Below the pieces are notes generated by a model that saw only the letters and a list, made by a program, of their open reading frames with translations, had not been told where the DNA came from and ran no database searches. The position numbers and the translations under genes are program-made. This document shows, one piece after another, positions 14,843 through 16,482 of a DNA stretch of 16,482 bases (within the stretch, counting starts at the first letter, position 1; the number at the start of each line of letters is the position of its first letter). The stretch lies in assembly GCA_023433685.1 (NCBI GenBank), contig JAEYUD010000102.1, positions 1 to 16,482 on the forward strand, written 5' to 3'. The DNA comes from Bacteroidota bacterium. Lineage in GTDB: Bacteria > Bacteroidota > Ignavibacteria > Ignavibacteriales > Ignavibacteriaceae.

Positions 14843-16482
14843 TCACATTTCCGTGAATTCATCGAGATCATACGGAAACTCTTCACCATAACGGTGGGTG
14901 TAGTCACGCTTAAACCTCGAGTAAACCATCTTCGCCTCGTCACCCTCACCCAGATCAAGCAGGGAGAGCACCCTCATCTTCAGAACCTCTTCACTCAAAG
15001 GGTCCTGTTTCATAAGGGCACCGGCAATTTCAAGCACCTTCGCGTGCTCACCTTGTGCCCTTAGCCGGCTCATAATGCCCGAAGCACTTTTCAGTATCCG
15101 TGAAATGGTGGCGTTCCTCGCCTGTGAAGCCCACTCTGAAGTGATTCCTTCTAAAAATTCACCACGCGAAATTATCTTAAGAACCCGGTCGATATTATCA
15201 CTGGAGGGGAGCTCTTCCTCACCATTTATTACCTCGAAGATCAGCCTCGTTTCATCGATGCAAGACGATGGAACAGATATCACAGCGTACTCACCCCGTT
15301 GTTCAAGCCTGATGCCCGAGTTTTCATTGAGCACTCTTCTGAGTTTTGAGAATGAAACCTTCCGGTTGTTGCTCAGGTTGTCTTCATCTATCCTCGTCCA
15401 AAACAGCTTGGCAAACTCATCCGGTTTGATCCCTTTCTCCGGTGAAAAAACCGTATAATAATAGATCAGCGAGAAAAGTTCGGAAAGACCGTGAGTCAGT
15501 TTTTCATGAATGTTCACTCCGGCAGCGTTCACTATTTTCAATCCGCCAAAAAGGGTGATAAAATTACGGTCGTTTGCTGTTACATTCCCTCTCGCGACTG
15601 CTCTGCCTCTCTTCTGCGCCCGTCTTCTGTAACCTGCCCATGCAGCGGCGGGAACCGAAATGCTTACCATCCCGATAAGTATATAGCCGATCATTTTTTG
15701 TCTTCTCGCGGCGAGTACCGGTGTGGAGTTCTCAAGAAGAGACTGGTATTGATCTTTAGTCAGAACGGGGGTCCGGATCGATCCGAACAGCAAAAGAGAG
15801 TCTATATAGCCCTCAACCGGATGATAAATGTAAAGCATGTCAGTTTCATGATCGATGTATAACTGAGGGGCATAGTAACCGCTCATTTGCGATGGGATAT
15901 GCTCTCCGGCGAACACCACGTTCTCGCTGTCAAGCCTCATAAGCACCAGATTAAACAAACCCTTTTCTTCCTGCTTCGATTTTGTTACCGCGTAAATAGC
16001 GTTAAAGCCGGAATTCGCCCAAACCCCGGAATACTGAATATGCCGGCCTGTTGTATCGTGCCACTCCCACTTTTTTTGCCAGGTCAAAGTGTTAAGATCA
16101 AGCTTGAAAAGTTTCCATTGCGGAAAAACACCATCGGCCTGATCACCACTTTCATTTCCGATGCCCCCCGTGATCCAGTATTCACCGGGACTCTTCCCCT
16201 TAAATAACACGGGATACTGCACCGGGTTGGGCTTCTCTCCCGAGGTTTTTAAAGTATCCCAGACACCGGTTGATCTGTTGTACTTCAGCAGATTGTTCTT
16301 AAATTTATACCAGCCATAGCCGCCAAAAATGTATACATCCATATATCTGTGATCGAGGATCAGGGCCGGCGCGTAAACGTGTCCATCCGGCGAGTATTTA
16401 TCACCCCTCATGATCCATTGCCCTGTTCTGAAATTAATCACGAGTGGTTTATCCGGGTAACCTGTCTGAAATGCCATCAGGC
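14843..16482 (-). CDS. Membrane-tethered SARP-like regulator with Kelch-like propeller (5' end outside window)
   Basis: A paralogue of the downstream gene, cut by the window edge; the frame stays open through a Met at 16477, which lies inside a propeller and is unlikely to be the true start. The outer part has Kelch-like repeats: YMDVYIFGGYGWYKF with LLKYNRSTGVWDTL, and GEYWITGGIGNE with KLFKLDLNTLTWQKKWEW. A last blade (LYIDHETDMLYIYHP) and the juxtamembrane TPVLTKDQYQSLL follow. One membrane segment (about 260-281 counted from 16477) precedes a basic stretch, the SARP-like winged helix (about 303-400, ITLFGGLKIVNAAGV, NNRKVSFSKLRRVL) and a helical BTAD/TPR-like tail ending at residue 544. 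The stop is followed after one base by the ATG of the next gene, so the pair is probably cotranslated. The ligand is unknown. Confidence 0.75.
   Translation of the reverse strand, partial: LMAFQTGYPDKPLVINFRTGQWIMRGDKYSPDGHVYAPALILDHRYMDVYIFGGYGWYKFKNNLLKYNRSTGVWDTLKTSGEKPNPVQYPVLFKGKSPGEYWITGGIGNESGDQADGVFPQWKLFKLDLNTLTWQKKWEWHDTTGRHIQYSGVWANSGFNAIYAVTKSKQEEKGLFNLVLMRLDSENVVFAGEHIPSQMSGYYAPQLYIDHETDMLYIYHPVEGYIDSLLLFGSIRTPVLTKDQYQSLLENSTPVLAARRQKMIGYILIGMVSISVPAAAWAGYRRRAQKRGRAVARGNVTANDRNFITLFGGLKIVNAAGVNIHEKLTHGLSELFSLIYYYTVFSPEKGIKPDEFAKLFWTRIDEDNLSNNRKVSFSKLRRVLNENSGIRLEQRGEYAVISVPSSCIDETRLIFEVINGEEELPSSDNIDRVLKIISRGEFLEGITSEWASQARNATISRILKSASGIMSRLRAQGEHAKVLEIAGALMKQDPLSEEVLKMRVLSLLDLGEGDEAKMVYSRFKRDYTHRYGEEFPYDLDEFTEM

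Noticed and set aside
14842..14958. Longer N-terminus of the downstream receptor, reaching into the upstream gene
   Set aside because: The signal peptide starts at the ATG at 14841; the extra 39 residues would overlap the upstream gene and are not hydrophobic or conserved in character.

Overview
The window looks like a chromosomal segment of a Bacteroidota/Ignavibacteriota-type bacterium. Supporting signs are a protease ending in what looks like a type IX secretion (Por) sorting domain, weak or absent Shine-Dalgarno sites before many genes, a TAnnTTTG-like -10 element before bamD, a short GyrB without the proteobacterial insertion, and receptor-type regulators of a layout familiar from this group. 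The placement is inference from gene content, not from a search.

Left part, all on the minus strand (1-4923, read right to left): dnaN, recF, a DUF721/DciA-like gene, gyrB and the 5' end of gyrA. This is the classical origin-proximal order (sliding clamp, gap-repair ATPase, probable helicase loader, gyrase subunits). recF overlaps dnaN by four bases. dnaA, the usual gene upstream of dnaN, is absent. In its place (5155-6761) are the C-terminal remnant of an ImmA/IrrE metallopeptidase and a complete Fic AMP-transferase gene with a C-terminal winged helix.

The divergent gap at 6762-7136 holds a striking array: four perfect palindromes, TTTACTTT-N8-AAAGTAAA, repeated with an exact 40-base period, next to a second palindrome. 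It looks like an operator array for the Fic gene. Beside it lie tandem heptanucleotide repeats of three different sequences, and then the bamD promoter region.

Middle part, plus strand (7137-12511): bamD (outer-membrane assembly lipoprotein), a hot-dog acyl-CoA thioesterase, a secreted zinc metalloprotease, ccmA and ccmB (cytochrome c maturation ABC transporter) and gmd (GDP-mannose 4,6-dehydratase). Overlaps or short gaps suggest co-transcription: bamD overlaps the thioesterase by 4 bases, ccmA overlaps ccmB by 1, and gmd follows ccmB after 22 bases. The common theme is the cell envelope.

Right part, minus strand (12898-16482): two tandem, probably translationally coupled paralogues. Each has an extracytoplasmic sensor region, one membrane segment, and a cytoplasmic SARP-like winged helix plus helical repeat (BTAD-like) region. 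The downstream copy has a LamG-like sensor and appears to have lost most of a propeller. The upstream copy has a Kelch-like propeller and runs off the window. They look like a paired one-component transmembrane signalling system, and they and the Fic operator array are the most interesting parts of the window.
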